Shown here one piece after another: positions 41,439 through 49,660 of a DNA stretch of 64,000 bases (positions within the stretch are counted from its first letter, which is position 1; each line of letters begins with the position of its first letter). Under the pieces are notes generated by a model. That model saw only the letters and a program-made list of their open reading frames with translations. It was not told where the DNA came from and did not search any database. Source of the DNA: Candidatus Krumholzibacteriota bacterium. Its GTDB lineage: Bacteria > Krumholzibacteriota > Krumholzibacteriia > Krumholzibacteriales > Krumholzibacteriaceae. The stretch lies in contig JAFGBF010000030.1 of the NCBI GenBank assembly GCA_016933255.1, positions 58,441 through 122,440 on the forward strand, read 5' to 3'. The translations under genes and the position numbers were made by a program.

Positions 41439-41999
41439 TCACCGCGCGACCCGCATGATGATCAGCCCTGCGAGAAGAAAAAACATGTAAAAGAGCAACC
41501 TTGCCGGCGGTATAAGGAATTTCCTGCTCCTCTTTTTGCCATGATGTTCTTTCTTTTGAAGATCTCCGATGGGAGTCATGCAGAACTGGCAGAACTCGTC
41601 GCCCTCCCCCAGCGGAAATCCGCATTTAAGGCATTTCCTTCCCTCGAGTCTCTTCATCTTCGGTCCTTCGATCGCTGAGGGCTTTACCTTCCGGGGGCGC
41701 TTCTCTTCGATCCTGCCTTTTCCGCCGGCCTCGACGATCAGGGAAAGAAGCCCCTTCGCCCTCGACCTGGAGGGCCCGGACCAGATCTCGGAAGGGATAT
41801 GCGAGACCAGATACTTGACCTTTGTTACAGGAATATTGGATAGGAGCCCGAACTTGATGGCAAATGACTCAAGCGTCTCGATCTCGCTGGCAACACCATC
41901 AATGATAACGGAATATAACTTTCTTTTGGATTCAGATATTTCACCTGAATAAAACTCGCTCGCTTCGCTGTTTTTTTCTTTCTGTCCGGGTTGAGTCAT
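41439..41999 (-). CDS. Zinc-ribbon membrane-anchored protein (unknown)
   Basis: A 186-aa protein from the ATG at 41999, which has GGAGG 6 bp upstream (the frame is open to 42098 but without a ribosome site). Layout: an N-terminal domain of about 70 residues (LYSVIIDGVASEIETLESFAIKFG and following), a basic linker, a CxxC-x10-CxxC zinc ribbon (CLKCGFPLGEGDEFCQFC) and a C-terminal TM helix (LLFYMFFLLAGLIIMRVAR). I recognise no family for the N-terminal part. It is divergent from the Gld-like ABC cassette. Confidence 0.68.
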   Translation of the reverse strand: MTQPGQKEKNSEASEFYSGEISESKRKLYSVIIDGVASEIETLESFAIKFGLLSNIPVTKVKYLVSHIPSEIWSGPSRSRAKGLLSLIVEAGGKGRIEEKRPRKVKPSAIEGPKMKRLEGRKCLKCGFPLGEGDEFCQFCMTPIGDLQKKEHHGKKRSRKFLIPPARLLFYMFFLLAGLIIMRVAR

Positions 42000-42076
42000 C
42001 ACAATCCTCCATGGCCCGCAAACTGCATCTTTCATGCCATCAGGGACTTGAATCAGCAAAAACACGCAATAGCAGA

Positions 42077-42105
42077 TTGACACCCTGCAAAAAAGCATTT
42101 AATTT
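42077..42105 (+). promoter_or_regulatory. Promoter of the Gld-like ABC cassette
   Basis: TTGACA (42077-42082), 17-bp spacer, TAATTT (42100-42105); perfect -35 and moderate -10. Start near 42112, about 74 nt before the TTG start at 42186. A perfect inverted repeat brackets the spacer, the -10 and the start point. Confidence 0.5.
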
Positions 42106-42124
42106 ATAGTAACGTTTTGCAGGG
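42083..42124. repeat. Perfect 10-bp inverted repeat bracketing the ABC-cassette promoter
   Basis: CCCTGCAAAA (42083-42092) and TTTTGCAGGG (42115-42124) are exact inverted copies 22 bp apart. They flank the -10 and the predicted start, so a dimeric regulator bound to both halves would cover the promoter. Alternatively it is a transcribed hairpin arm for the divergent gene. Confidence 0.5.
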
Positions 42125-42185
42125 ATCCCCGCTGATTCAGGGCTGTCCCAACCCCGGCTTTGACGGCTGGCTCCGGAGGTCGATT

Positions 42186-43130
42186 TTGATCAAGGTAGAG
42201 AATCTGACGAAATATTACGGCTACAACAAAGCCGTAAGCAATCTCTCCTTTGAAGTCGAAAAAGGAGAGATCCTCGGATTTCTGGGTCCGAACGGCGCGG
42301 GCAAGACCACGACAATGAAGATGCTGACATGCTTTATGCCGCCTTCATCGGGACGGGCCTCGATATTCGGTTTCGATATCCAGAAAGATTCCATGGAAGT
42401 ACGCAGGCGGATAGGCTATCTGCCTGAAAAAACGCCTCTTTACCATGATCTGAAAGTGAAAGAATATCTGGAACTTGTTGCCAGACTCAAAGGTGTCGCT
42501 AATACGTCGATCAGATCTTCGATAGAGCGTTCCGTGGAAAGTTGCGGGCTGGAACAGGTCGCCGGAAAAATCATAGGGACTCTTTCGAAAGGTTACCAGC
42601 AGAGAGTCGGGATCGCCCAGGCTGTAATAAACGATCCTGAGCTTCTTATTCTAGATGAACCGACGCTCGGCCTCGATCCGAGACAGATCATAGATATCAG
42701 ACACCTTATCAACAACCTCGGCCGTGAAAGGACCGTAATTCTCAGCAGTCACATCCTTCCGGAAGTCAGCCAGGTCTGCCACAGGGTGATAATAATAAAC
42801 AAAGGCATACTCGTCGCTGTCGATTCCCCCGAGAATCTCAGAGAGAGGCTAAAAAAATCATCAATAATAAGGGTCAAGGTACGAGCCTCCGGCGATCCCG
42901 GAAGGATCAGCGAAATCATCTCCAGCCTCGAAGGGGTGCTTATGACAAAGATCCAGCACGCTGATGAGGAGACGGTATCGCTGATCGTCGAATCGGTCCC
43001 GGTGAAAGAAATGCGCGACACGATAGCCTCTGTACTTGTAAAAAACAATATCGGGCTTCTCGAGATATATGGCGAGGAACTGTCTCTCGAGGATATATTC
43101 ATCAAACTTGTGACGAAAGAACCGGCATGA
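42186..43130 (+). CDS. ABC transporter ATP-binding protein, GldA-like
   Basis: A 314-aa ATPase of the ABC-2/GldA-NatA type. I chose TTG at 42186 (GGAGG 6 bp upstream, protein begins IKVENLTKYYG as in the family), although the frame is open from 42117. Walker A is GPNGAGKTTTMKML, the signature LSKGYQQRVGIAQA, Walker B LLILDEPTLGLD and H-loop ILSSHILPEV. The C-terminal about 80 residues form a regulatory domain. With the two following genes it makes a Gld-type exporter cassette; in non-gliding bacteria its cargo is unknown. Confidence 0.9.
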   Translation: MIKVENLTKYYGYNKAVSNLSFEVEKGEILGFLGPNGAGKTTTMKMLTCFMPPSSGRASIFGFDIQKDSMEVRRRIGYLPEKTPLYHDLKVKEYLELVARLKGVANTSIRSSIERSVESCGLEQVAGKIIGTLSKGYQQRVGIAQAVINDPELLILDEPTLGLDPRQIIDIRHLINNLGRERTVILSSHILPEVSQVCHRVIIINKGILVAVDSPENLRERLKKSSIIRVKVRASGDPGRISEIISSLEGVLMTKIQHADEETVSLIVESVPVKEMRDTIASVLVKNNIGLLEIYGEELSLEDIFIKLVTKEPA

Positions 43131-43900
43131 TAAGTAAATTCAGAGCCATTTACCTGCGCGAACTTAAATATTATTTTCATTCGATCACTGCATACGTGAC
43201 GATCTGCATCTTTATGATAATATGCGGGTATTTCTTCTTCAGCATCTTCAGATATTATAACTTCATCTCCCTTGAAATCATCCAGAGCAGCGATCTTTCA
43301 GCTAATATCAATCTGATAGACGGCGTAATGAGGCCGATGTTCAGCAATATCAGCATAATCATCCTTCTTATCCTTCCGATGATCACAATGAGACTGATTT
43401 CAGAGGAAAAAAAACAGGGTACTTTTGAACTTCTTCTGACTTTCCCGGTCTCTGACACCGCGATCATTGCCGGAAAATTTTTCGCCTCTCTTACGATCCT
43501 GGCCATAATGCTTTCCCTGACTCTGATCTTTCCGATCATGCTTATGATCTTTTCAGATCCCGAGATGCTTCCGGTTTTATCCGGATATCTCGGCCTGCTG
43601 CTGATGGGCGCGTCATTCCTTTCTATCGGGACATTCTTTTCATCCCTGACGTCGAATCAGCTCGTTGCAGGTGTCTCTACATTCGGTGTCTCGCTATTTT
43701 TTCTCGTTATTGGATGGGCGGCCCCGCTCACAGGATCGACTATTTCGACCATACTCGCGGAAAGCTCCATCCTCGTTCATTTCGAATCGTTCTCGAAAGG
43801 GATTATCGACCTCAAAGATATCTCCTACTATCTTCTGCTAAGTCTTTTTTTCCTCTTTCTTACTTTGAAGTCCCTTGAATCATCAAGGTGGAGGGCCTGA
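43127..43900 (+). CDS. ABC-2 type permease, GldF-like
   Basis: A 257-aa permease with six hydrophobic helices, starting FRAIYLRELKYYFHSITAYV and carrying the family segment PMITMRLISEEKKQGTFELLLTFPVSD. The ATG overlaps the ATPase stop by 4 bp (ATGA). It forms the membrane channel of the cassette, with the GldG-like protein as likely auxiliary subunit. Confidence 0.88.
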   Translation: MISKFRAIYLRELKYYFHSITAYVTICIFMIICGYFFFSIFRYYNFISLEIIQSSDLSANINLIDGVMRPMFSNISIIILLILPMITMRLISEEKKQGTFELLLTFPVSDTAIIAGKFFASLTILAIMLSLTLIFPIMLMIFSDPEMLPVLSGYLGLLLMGASFLSIGTFFSSLTSNQLVAGVSTFGVSLFFLVIGWAAPLTGSTISTILAESSILVHFESFSKGIIDLKDISYYLLLSLFFLFLTLKSLESSRWRA

Positions 43901-43902
43901 AT

Positions 43903-45462
43903 ATGAGAGGAACCACACTTATTCTGGGAACCGCGGGCCTTGTACTTGTGATAGCTGGCAGCATAATATACGGCATTCTGTATTCCAGCGGATTCGTCGC
44001 TTTTATGCCTCTTCTCGCGGGGCTTATTCTTTCCATTATAGCAGTCTCTATCGCTTATAGAGGATCAGTGCATGAGGGAGCAAGGCGCTCGACACGCTAC
44101 GGTCTCAACACCGCAATTTCGATATTACTCGCCATAGCGATCTTCATTTTTCTCCAGACTATTGTGACGAGACACAGTCTAAGGATCGATACTACTACCA
44201 ACGGAAGATTCTCCCTGTCCCCACAAACCAGAAAAGTCCTGGAGAATCTTGAATCAGATATCACAATAACATCCTTCTTCAAGGAAGCATCTGCCGATAA
44301 GATCGAACTGGATGACCTTTTATCCGAATACAGGAATATCTCTCCGCGGATATCTTTCAAATTCGTGAATCCGAACAAGGATCCCATAACCGCGAGACGG
44401 TATGAACTTGAGAAATACGGAGCGGTCTTTATCGAAGCCGCCGGAAAAAGGGAAGAACTTTGGGAAGCTTCGGAAGAAAAGATCACAAACGCGATTTACA
44501 AAGTCGTATCTTCGGGAAAGAAGACGATCTATTTCACCACGGGGCACGGAGAAAAATCGATCAAGAACACCGAGATGAGGGGATTGAGTTCGCTGAAAGA
44601 AGCCCTCGAACTCGAAAATTTCGATACCAGGGTATTTCTCCCTCTTGGAAACGACAGGATCCCGGATGACTGCACGATCCTTGTCATGGCAGGCCCGAAG
44701 GATGATCTGCTGCAAGCCGAACAAAAGATAATCCTCGACTATCTCATATCAGGAGGATGTGCCCTCTTCCTCCTGGATCCTGCCACTGATATCCCTGTGA
44801 TCACAGGCATTACCAAGGCCTTCGGCATAAAACCGGGAGATGATATCATCGTGGATCCCAACGGCAAGCTCCTGGTCGACAATTATCTGACGACAGTCGT
44901 CAATCAGTACGGTACTCACCCGATTACGGAAGACTTCAGACTTTTCTCATTTTTCCCGCAGGCACGATCGTTATCAGTCCTTGATAAACTTCCCGATGCG
45001 ACGACCGTCACGGTTATCGGGAAGACACAGAAAAAAGCCTACGGCGAAACAAGTATCGACACCCTGATGTCGATAGGAAAGACCCAGTATGAAAGTATAA
45101 GCGATGTAACGGGTCCCGTGACCATAGCAGTAGTAGGAGAAATGGAACTTGTTCTCGATCGCTCCGATTCTATTGGTTCTCATCCCCGCTATTCAAGGAT
45201 CATCGTCTTCGGAGACAGTGACTTTGCGGGGAACTCGAATATCAGGATGTCAGGAAACAGGGATCTTATCCTGAACTCGGTCAACTGGCTTGCCGAAGAG
45301 GAAGATCTTGTATCTGTACGTCCTGCCGAGGTCCTTAATCAACCGGTACTGCTAAACAAAAAAGAGGGTCTCGCTGTTTTCTGGATACCTGTGGTCGCGC
45401 TCCCTTCCCTGTTCGGTATCGCTGGACTTTTCGTATTCATCCGCAAACGGCAGTCAGGCTAG
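43903..45462 (+). CDS. GldG-like auxiliary component of the ABC transporter
   Basis: A 519-aa membrane protein from the ATG at 43903, with GGAGGG 8 bp upstream. Two or three TM helices at the N-terminus (about residues 4-56 and 72-90) precede a large extracytoplasmic domain, and a final TM lies near the C-terminus (VFWIPVVALPSLFGIAGLFV). The domain carries ARRYELEKYGAV, KKTIYFTTGHGE and GGCALFLLDPATD as in GldG/DUF4350-like proteins. It follows the permease by 2 bp. It is thought to couple substrate or cell-wall binding to export. Confidence 0.82.
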   Translation: MRGTTLILGTAGLVLVIAGSIIYGILYSSGFVAFMPLLAGLILSIIAVSIAYRGSVHEGARRSTRYGLNTAISILLAIAIFIFLQTIVTRHSLRIDTTTNGRFSLSPQTRKVLENLESDITITSFFKEASADKIELDDLLSEYRNISPRISFKFVNPNKDPITARRYELEKYGAVFIEAAGKREELWEASEEKITNAIYKVVSSGKKTIYFTTGHGEKSIKNTEMRGLSSLKEALELENFDTRVFLPLGNDRIPDDCTILVMAGPKDDLLQAEQKIILDYLISGGCALFLLDPATDIPVITGITKAFGIKPGDDIIVDPNGKLLVDNYLTTVVNQYGTHPITEDFRLFSFFPQARSLSVLDKLPDATTVTVIGKTQKKAYGETSIDTLMSIGKTQYESISDVTGPVTIAVVGEMELVLDRSDSIGSHPRYSRIIVFGDSDFAGNSNIRMSGNRDLILNSVNWLAEEEDLVSVRPAEVLNQPVLLNKKEGLAVFWIPVVALPSLFGIAGLFVFIRKRQSG

Positions 45463-45475
45463 GCAGGTCTGAAAG

Positions 45476-46807
45476 ATGAGCATCAAAACAACTGTTATAC
45501 TCGTATTGATCCTCATAATAATCTCCGGCATCTACTTTTTCGACCAGAAAAAGATCGAATCCGTCAAGGAAGAACAGATAACCGCTCGGCAGCTCCTTCC
45601 TTACAGCTACGAAGAAATCGACAGCGTCGAATTTCACAGTGCATTAGGCGAGGAAATAAGATGGCGAAAGAACGGGAACGGATGGCTGATCACTTATCCG
45701 GTTGTGACAGAAGGTTCAGGTTCGACTATAGAATATATCCTCAAGACGATCATTCCGGGACGAAGGAGAAGCAGCTTTGATCCTCATGGCGCTTTTGCCG
45801 ATTTCGGACTGGAAAACCCTTCCACATATATAATCCTCTACAACGGCATCCAGTCCAGATCAGACACGATCTATTTCGGAGACAAGACGCCGATGAACAC
45901 TCAGTGTTACGTGCGCCTCGGGAGTTCGCCCGATATCCTCCTGACGAATGACCTTACTCGCAACCTCATGAAGAAAAGCCTCTATCATCTGCGCAACAAG
46001 ATCTTTCTTCTCGAGGACCCGGACTCTGTAAGAACGATCTCGTTTCAGAAAGGCGACCTGTCATATTCGTTTGAAAGACGCGGAGAAGACTGGTTTCTAT
46101 CTGATACGGATCTCCCTGCCGACAGGAGGCTGATAATACCATACATCGGTGAGATAACCGAATCTCTTATTTACGGGTTTGAGGCCGAGGACACCCTTCA
46201 CCCCGAGCTTTTCGGAATATTATCCCCGGTGAGAAACGTGACTCTTGCTACTCCGTCAGGCCCGATATCGATCTCGTTCGGACGAGACGATGAAAAATTC
46301 GTCTATGCGATGCGGAGCGGACTGGACAATATAGTAAAGCTCGAATCGAAATTACTCAAGATATTCGACTGGATCGATGAAAAAGAAATGGTGCTGAAGG
46401 TCTTTTTTTTCGATCCCGGAAGAGCGGCTGAATTGGTCTGTGAATACGGGGAAAAGACGATTCTGATAAAACTTGGGCAGGAGGGCTGGTCGATTTCAGA
46501 ATTTCCCGAAATCAGGCTTACCCGGGAACAGATCAGCCAGCTGTTCGCTATCTTGGGAGCACTATCCTTCGAATCGGACATTTCCAGTATCTCAAGAGCA
46601 CGAAGCGGCAAAAACATGATCGAACGGGAAAAATATATAATAAAAGACCGAGATGGTGAACTTATTGATGAGATCGTTGTCTATGCTGATTTGAACGGTA
46701 AAAGCTCGGCCAGTTCTTCAAAGACCGGAGCTTTTGGAACTGTCGACAGAAAAAAGTCTGACCAGATCCGCAGATATATTTTGGGCCTTGCAGGATCTTC
46801 AAGGTGA
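45476..46807 (+). CDS. DUF4340 domain protein
   Basis: A 443-aa protein with one N-terminal TM helix (TTVILVLILIIISGIYFF) and an extracytoplasmic region with repeated DUF4340-like elements (SVEFHSALGEEIRWRKNGNG, LENPSTYIILYNG, YFGDKTPMNTQCYVRLG, YHLRNKIFLL). DUF4340 genes commonly follow GldA/F/G cassettes. It is 13 bp after the GldG-like gene, which makes it the fourth subunit of the same unit by context. Confidence 0.85.
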   Translation: MSIKTTVILVLILIIISGIYFFDQKKIESVKEEQITARQLLPYSYEEIDSVEFHSALGEEIRWRKNGNGWLITYPVVTEGSGSTIEYILKTIIPGRRRSSFDPHGAFADFGLENPSTYIILYNGIQSRSDTIYFGDKTPMNTQCYVRLGSSPDILLTNDLTRNLMKKSLYHLRNKIFLLEDPDSVRTISFQKGDLSYSFERRGEDWFLSDTDLPADRRLIIPYIGEITESLIYGFEAEDTLHPELFGILSPVRNVTLATPSGPISISFGRDDEKFVYAMRSGLDNIVKLESKLLKIFDWIDEKEMVLKVFFFDPGRAAELVCEYGEKTILIKLGQEGWSISEFPEIRLTREQISQLFAILGALSFESDISSISRARSGKNMIEREKYIIKDRDGELIDEIVVYADLNGKSSASSSKTGAFGTVDRKKSDQIRRYILGLAGSSR

Positions 46808-46892
46808 AAAGACCGGACTTCGGCAGGTTAAATACTATCGATACGGCAGAGAGCAAAACTCACTGAAATCGCCAGTCAGCATCTCTTCCCTC

Positions 46893-46921
46893 TTGTACCG
46901 CGCCTCCTTTTAATCTATCAT
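46893..46921 (+). promoter_or_regulatory. Promoter of the AmmeMemoRadiSam pair
   Basis: TTGTAC (46893-46898), 17-bp spacer, TATCAT (46916-46921). Start near 46928, leaving about a 15-nt leader that contains AGAGGTGAG before the TTG start at 46943. Confidence 0.45.
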
Positions 46922-46942
46922 TCTCCCGAGAGGTGAGACGTT

Positions 46943-48103
46943 TTGCCTGAGATTTTCAACAATAGATCCCACTCTGCATCCACTGGAGACGAACCGATTT
47001 CGCGGAGGGACTTTTTAGCCTCTGCGGCGGTGCTGCTTGCTGCCGGTCTCGCCCCCATGCCTCTTTTCGCCTCCGGCGACGACCTCTTTGAAGCCTCTTT
47101 TTACACTCGTCTCGAAGACAGCCGGGTCCGCTGCGGCCTTTGCCCTCATCAGTGTACGATTCCGCCGGGAGGAAAAGGGATCTGCGGGGTTCGAAGCAAT
47201 ATCGGAGGGACCCTGTATTCGCTCGTCTACGGACGCCCCTGCTCCATTCATATAGATCCTATAGAGAAAAAGCCTTTCTTTCATTTTTTCCCGGGAAGTT
47301 CCGCCCTCTCCCTTTCAACCGTCGGATGCAACATGAGCTGCAAATTCTGTCAGAACTGGCAGATATCCCAGTCAAAGCCTGACGATATCTCGGTAAGGTT
47401 TCTCTTGCCGGAAACGATCGTATCAAAAGCCGCTGAACAGGGCGTCCGCTCGATCGCCTATACCTACGGCGAACCTGTCGTCTTCTATGAATACATGAAT
47501 GACATCGCCCGGATCGCCAGAAAAGCGGGGATATTCAGCGCGGTCGTGAGCAACGGATATTATTCTCCTGAAGCGATCAAATCCCTCTGCGCAAATATAG
47601 ACGCTATCAAGATCGATCTGAAATCGTTCGATGACAGCTATTACCGTAATATCTGCGGAGCATCCCTCGCTCCCGTCCTCGACACCCTCAAATCGATAAA
47701 AAGCACAGGTCTCTGGCTTGAAATAGTATATCTCATGGTCCCGACCCTGAATGATGATCCCGTTATGATACGCGAAATGGCACGCTGGCTGGTTGAAAAC
47801 CTTGGACCCGATGTTCCTGTCCATTTTTCAAGATTCTATCCCGCATACCGTCTTTCAAACCTGCCTCCCACTCCGGTCGCTTCCCTGGAAAAGGCCTGGG
47901 AAATATGCAGGGAGGAAGGGATCAGATACGTTTATATCGGTAACGTGACCGATCACAGGGCGGAAAACACATTCTGCCACAATTGCGGGAAAAAGATCAT
48001 ATCGAGAAGAGGATACAGCATTCAGGCTATAGATATGGTTGACGGAAAGTGCCTGCATTGCAAGTCGGCGATACCAGGTCTCTGGCAGGAGGCAAAACCT
48101 TGA
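46943..48103 (+). CDS. amrS: AmmeMemoRadiSam system radical SAM enzyme with Tat-type signal
   Basis: A 386-aa radical SAM protein: the cluster motif CNMSCKFC has Cys129, Cys133 and Cys136. A family-specific Cys-rich N-domain (RCGLCPHQCTIPPGGKGICG) and C-terminal zinc-like part (FCHNCGKK and CLHCKS) are present. The start is TTG with AGAGGTGAG upstream. Unusually, the first about 45 residues look like a twin-arginine signal: SRRDFL at 20-25, a hydrophobic ASAAVLLAAGLAPMPLFA and a polar N-region. The companion Memo-AMMECR1 fusion follows with a 4-bp overlap. The physiological reaction of this conserved system is not established. Confidence 0.88.
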   Translation: MPEIFNNRSHSASTGDEPISRRDFLASAAVLLAAGLAPMPLFASGDDLFEASFYTRLEDSRVRCGLCPHQCTIPPGGKGICGVRSNIGGTLYSLVYGRPCSIHIDPIEKKPFFHFFPGSSALSLSTVGCNMSCKFCQNWQISQSKPDDISVRFLLPETIVSKAAEQGVRSIAYTYGEPVVFYEYMNDIARIARKAGIFSAVVSNGYYSPEAIKSLCANIDAIKIDLKSFDDSYYRNICGASLAPVLDTLKSIKSTGLWLEIVYLMVPTLNDDPVMIREMARWLVENLGPDVPVHFSRFYPAYRLSNLPPTPVASLEKAWEICREEGIRYVYIGNVTDHRAENTFCHNCGKKIISRRGYSIQAIDMVDGKCLHCKSAIPGLWQEAKP

Positions 48104-49659
48104 AAAGACAGATCACTTTCTTGTTTATCTTGTTATTTATACTGGATCTGACAGACGCTACCTTCGGCAGCATGAAAGGTGATTCGATGAAAGACCATAC
48201 CCGCATGCCGTCGGTCGCCGGGCAGTTTTATCCCAAAGACCCCTCAGTCCTGCGATCGACAATAGAAGAGATGCTTTCCGCTCCTTCGAATAAAAGGATC
48301 ACGGGAAGGATAAAAGCCCTTTTAGCCCCCCACGCCGGATATATCTACTCGGGAGAAGTCGCCGCGGCGGCGTACAGGCTTCTCGAACCTGGCAATTATA
48401 AGACTGTCATAGTGATCTCGCCATGCCACGTGGAACATTTCCGATACGCATCTATATTCTCCGGAAGATCATATCTTACCCCCCTGGGTGAGATTCCGGT
48501 CGACCGTGAACTAGCCGAAAAGATCGCTTCTTTCGGGAGTATGGTAAAACTCGATGATGCGGGACATATCTCCGCTCCCGGCCGGCGGGGCGAGCATTCC
48601 CTGGAAGTGCAGCTTCCTTTTCTTCAGGTGGTACTGGGGGATTTCAAACTGGTTCCGATCGTGATGGGTGACCAGTCGGATGATATCATCGAAAGCCTCG
48701 GCGGGGCCATAGGACAGGCAGTCAAAGGTGAAGATGTCCTCATTGTCGCATCAACGGATCTTTCGCATTTTCACCCGCGGGATAACGCAAAAAGACTCGA
48801 TGATATATTTATTCAGGCCCTCAAAAAGTTCGATCATGAAGATCTTGCCGGAATACTCGCATCGGGAAAAACTGAAGCATGCGGCGGCGGACCGGTCGCC
48901 ACGGCGATACTCGCTTCAAGGTCAGCGGGCGCCGATCGATGTGAAGTGATCGAATACGCTGACTCAGGGGATAAAAGCGGCGATTACAGCAGCGTAGTCG
49001 GTTATCTTTCCGCAGTCTTCATAGATGACGACGGCAAAAAAATTAGATCTGAAAAAAATAGCGGGACAGGAGTCGAAAAGAAAGATTCTGGAAAGGAATC
49101 TGATCTTACCAGGGAAGACAAACTGTTTCTTCTCAAGTATGCCAGACAGGTCATAGAAAACAGGCTGAATGGCAAAGAGACGGTGGTCGAGCTCCCTCCA
49201 TCTGCCGTCCTTGGAGAAAAACGGGGAGGTTTTGTCACCCTTAAAATAAATAACCAGCTTCGCGGATGTATAGGCTATATAGAAGCGATAAAACCTCTCG
49301 CAGATACGGTGGCGGAAATGGCTGAATCTGCAGCTTTCAACGATTACAGATTTCGGCCGGTCGTACAGGGTGAACTCGATGATATCGCAATCGAGATATC
49401 TGTTCTCAGTCCCGTGCGGAAGGCGCAGAAGATCTCCAAGATCATCGTAGGCAGACACGGCATTATAATAACACGCGGACGGAACAGGGGCCTTCTTCTC
49501 CCGCAGGTAGCGACCGAATGGAACTGGGACAGAGAGACCTTTCTCTCTCAGACCTGCGTAAAAGCCGGGCTTGATCAGGATGCCTGGAAAAAAGAAGGAA
49601 CGGTTATAGAGATATTCTCCGCCGAAATATTCTCTGAAAAAGAGATGGGGTTGCGCTGA
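48100..49659 (+). CDS. Fused MEMO1 (AmmeMemoRadiSam B) and AMMECR1 (system A) protein with signal peptide
   Basis: A 519-aa fusion. I chose TTG at 48100, overlapping the amrS stop (TTGA) with AGGAGG upstream; the protein then begins with a signal-peptide-like MKRQITFLFILLFILDLTDATFG. Residues about 35-305 are the MEMO1 domain with the metal-ligand positions His in LAPHAGYIYSG, His in SPCHVEHF and Cys in EACGGGPVATA, plus ASTDLSHFHP. Residues about 340-515 are AMMECR1 with the hallmark LRGCIG. In humans MEMO1 and AMMECR1 are separate proteins. The fusion supports a common pathway, and export of both partners is predicted here. It ends one base from the convergent gene's stop. Confidence 0.88.
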   Translation: MKRQITFLFILLFILDLTDATFGSMKGDSMKDHTRMPSVAGQFYPKDPSVLRSTIEEMLSAPSNKRITGRIKALLAPHAGYIYSGEVAAAAYRLLEPGNYKTVIVISPCHVEHFRYASIFSGRSYLTPLGEIPVDRELAEKIASFGSMVKLDDAGHISAPGRRGEHSLEVQLPFLQVVLGDFKLVPIVMGDQSDDIIESLGGAIGQAVKGEDVLIVASTDLSHFHPRDNAKRLDDIFIQALKKFDHEDLAGILASGKTEACGGGPVATAILASRSAGADRCEVIEYADSGDKSGDYSSVVGYLSAVFIDDDGKKIRSEKNSGTGVEKKDSGKESDLTREDKLFLLKYARQVIENRLNGKETVVELPPSAVLGEKRGGFVTLKINNQLRGCIGYIEAIKPLADTVAEMAESAAFNDYRFRPVVQGELDDIAIEISVLSPVRKAQKISKIIVGRHGIIITRGRNRGLLLPQVATEWNWDRETFLSQTCVKAGLDQDAWKKEGTVIEIFSAEIFSEKEMGLR

Positions 49660-49660
49660 A

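Noticed and set aside
42117..42185. N-terminal extension of the GldA-like ATPase
   Set aside because: The frame is open from a TTG at 42117, but that start overlaps the inverted repeat next to the promoter and lacks a ribosome site; homologues start near IKVENL.
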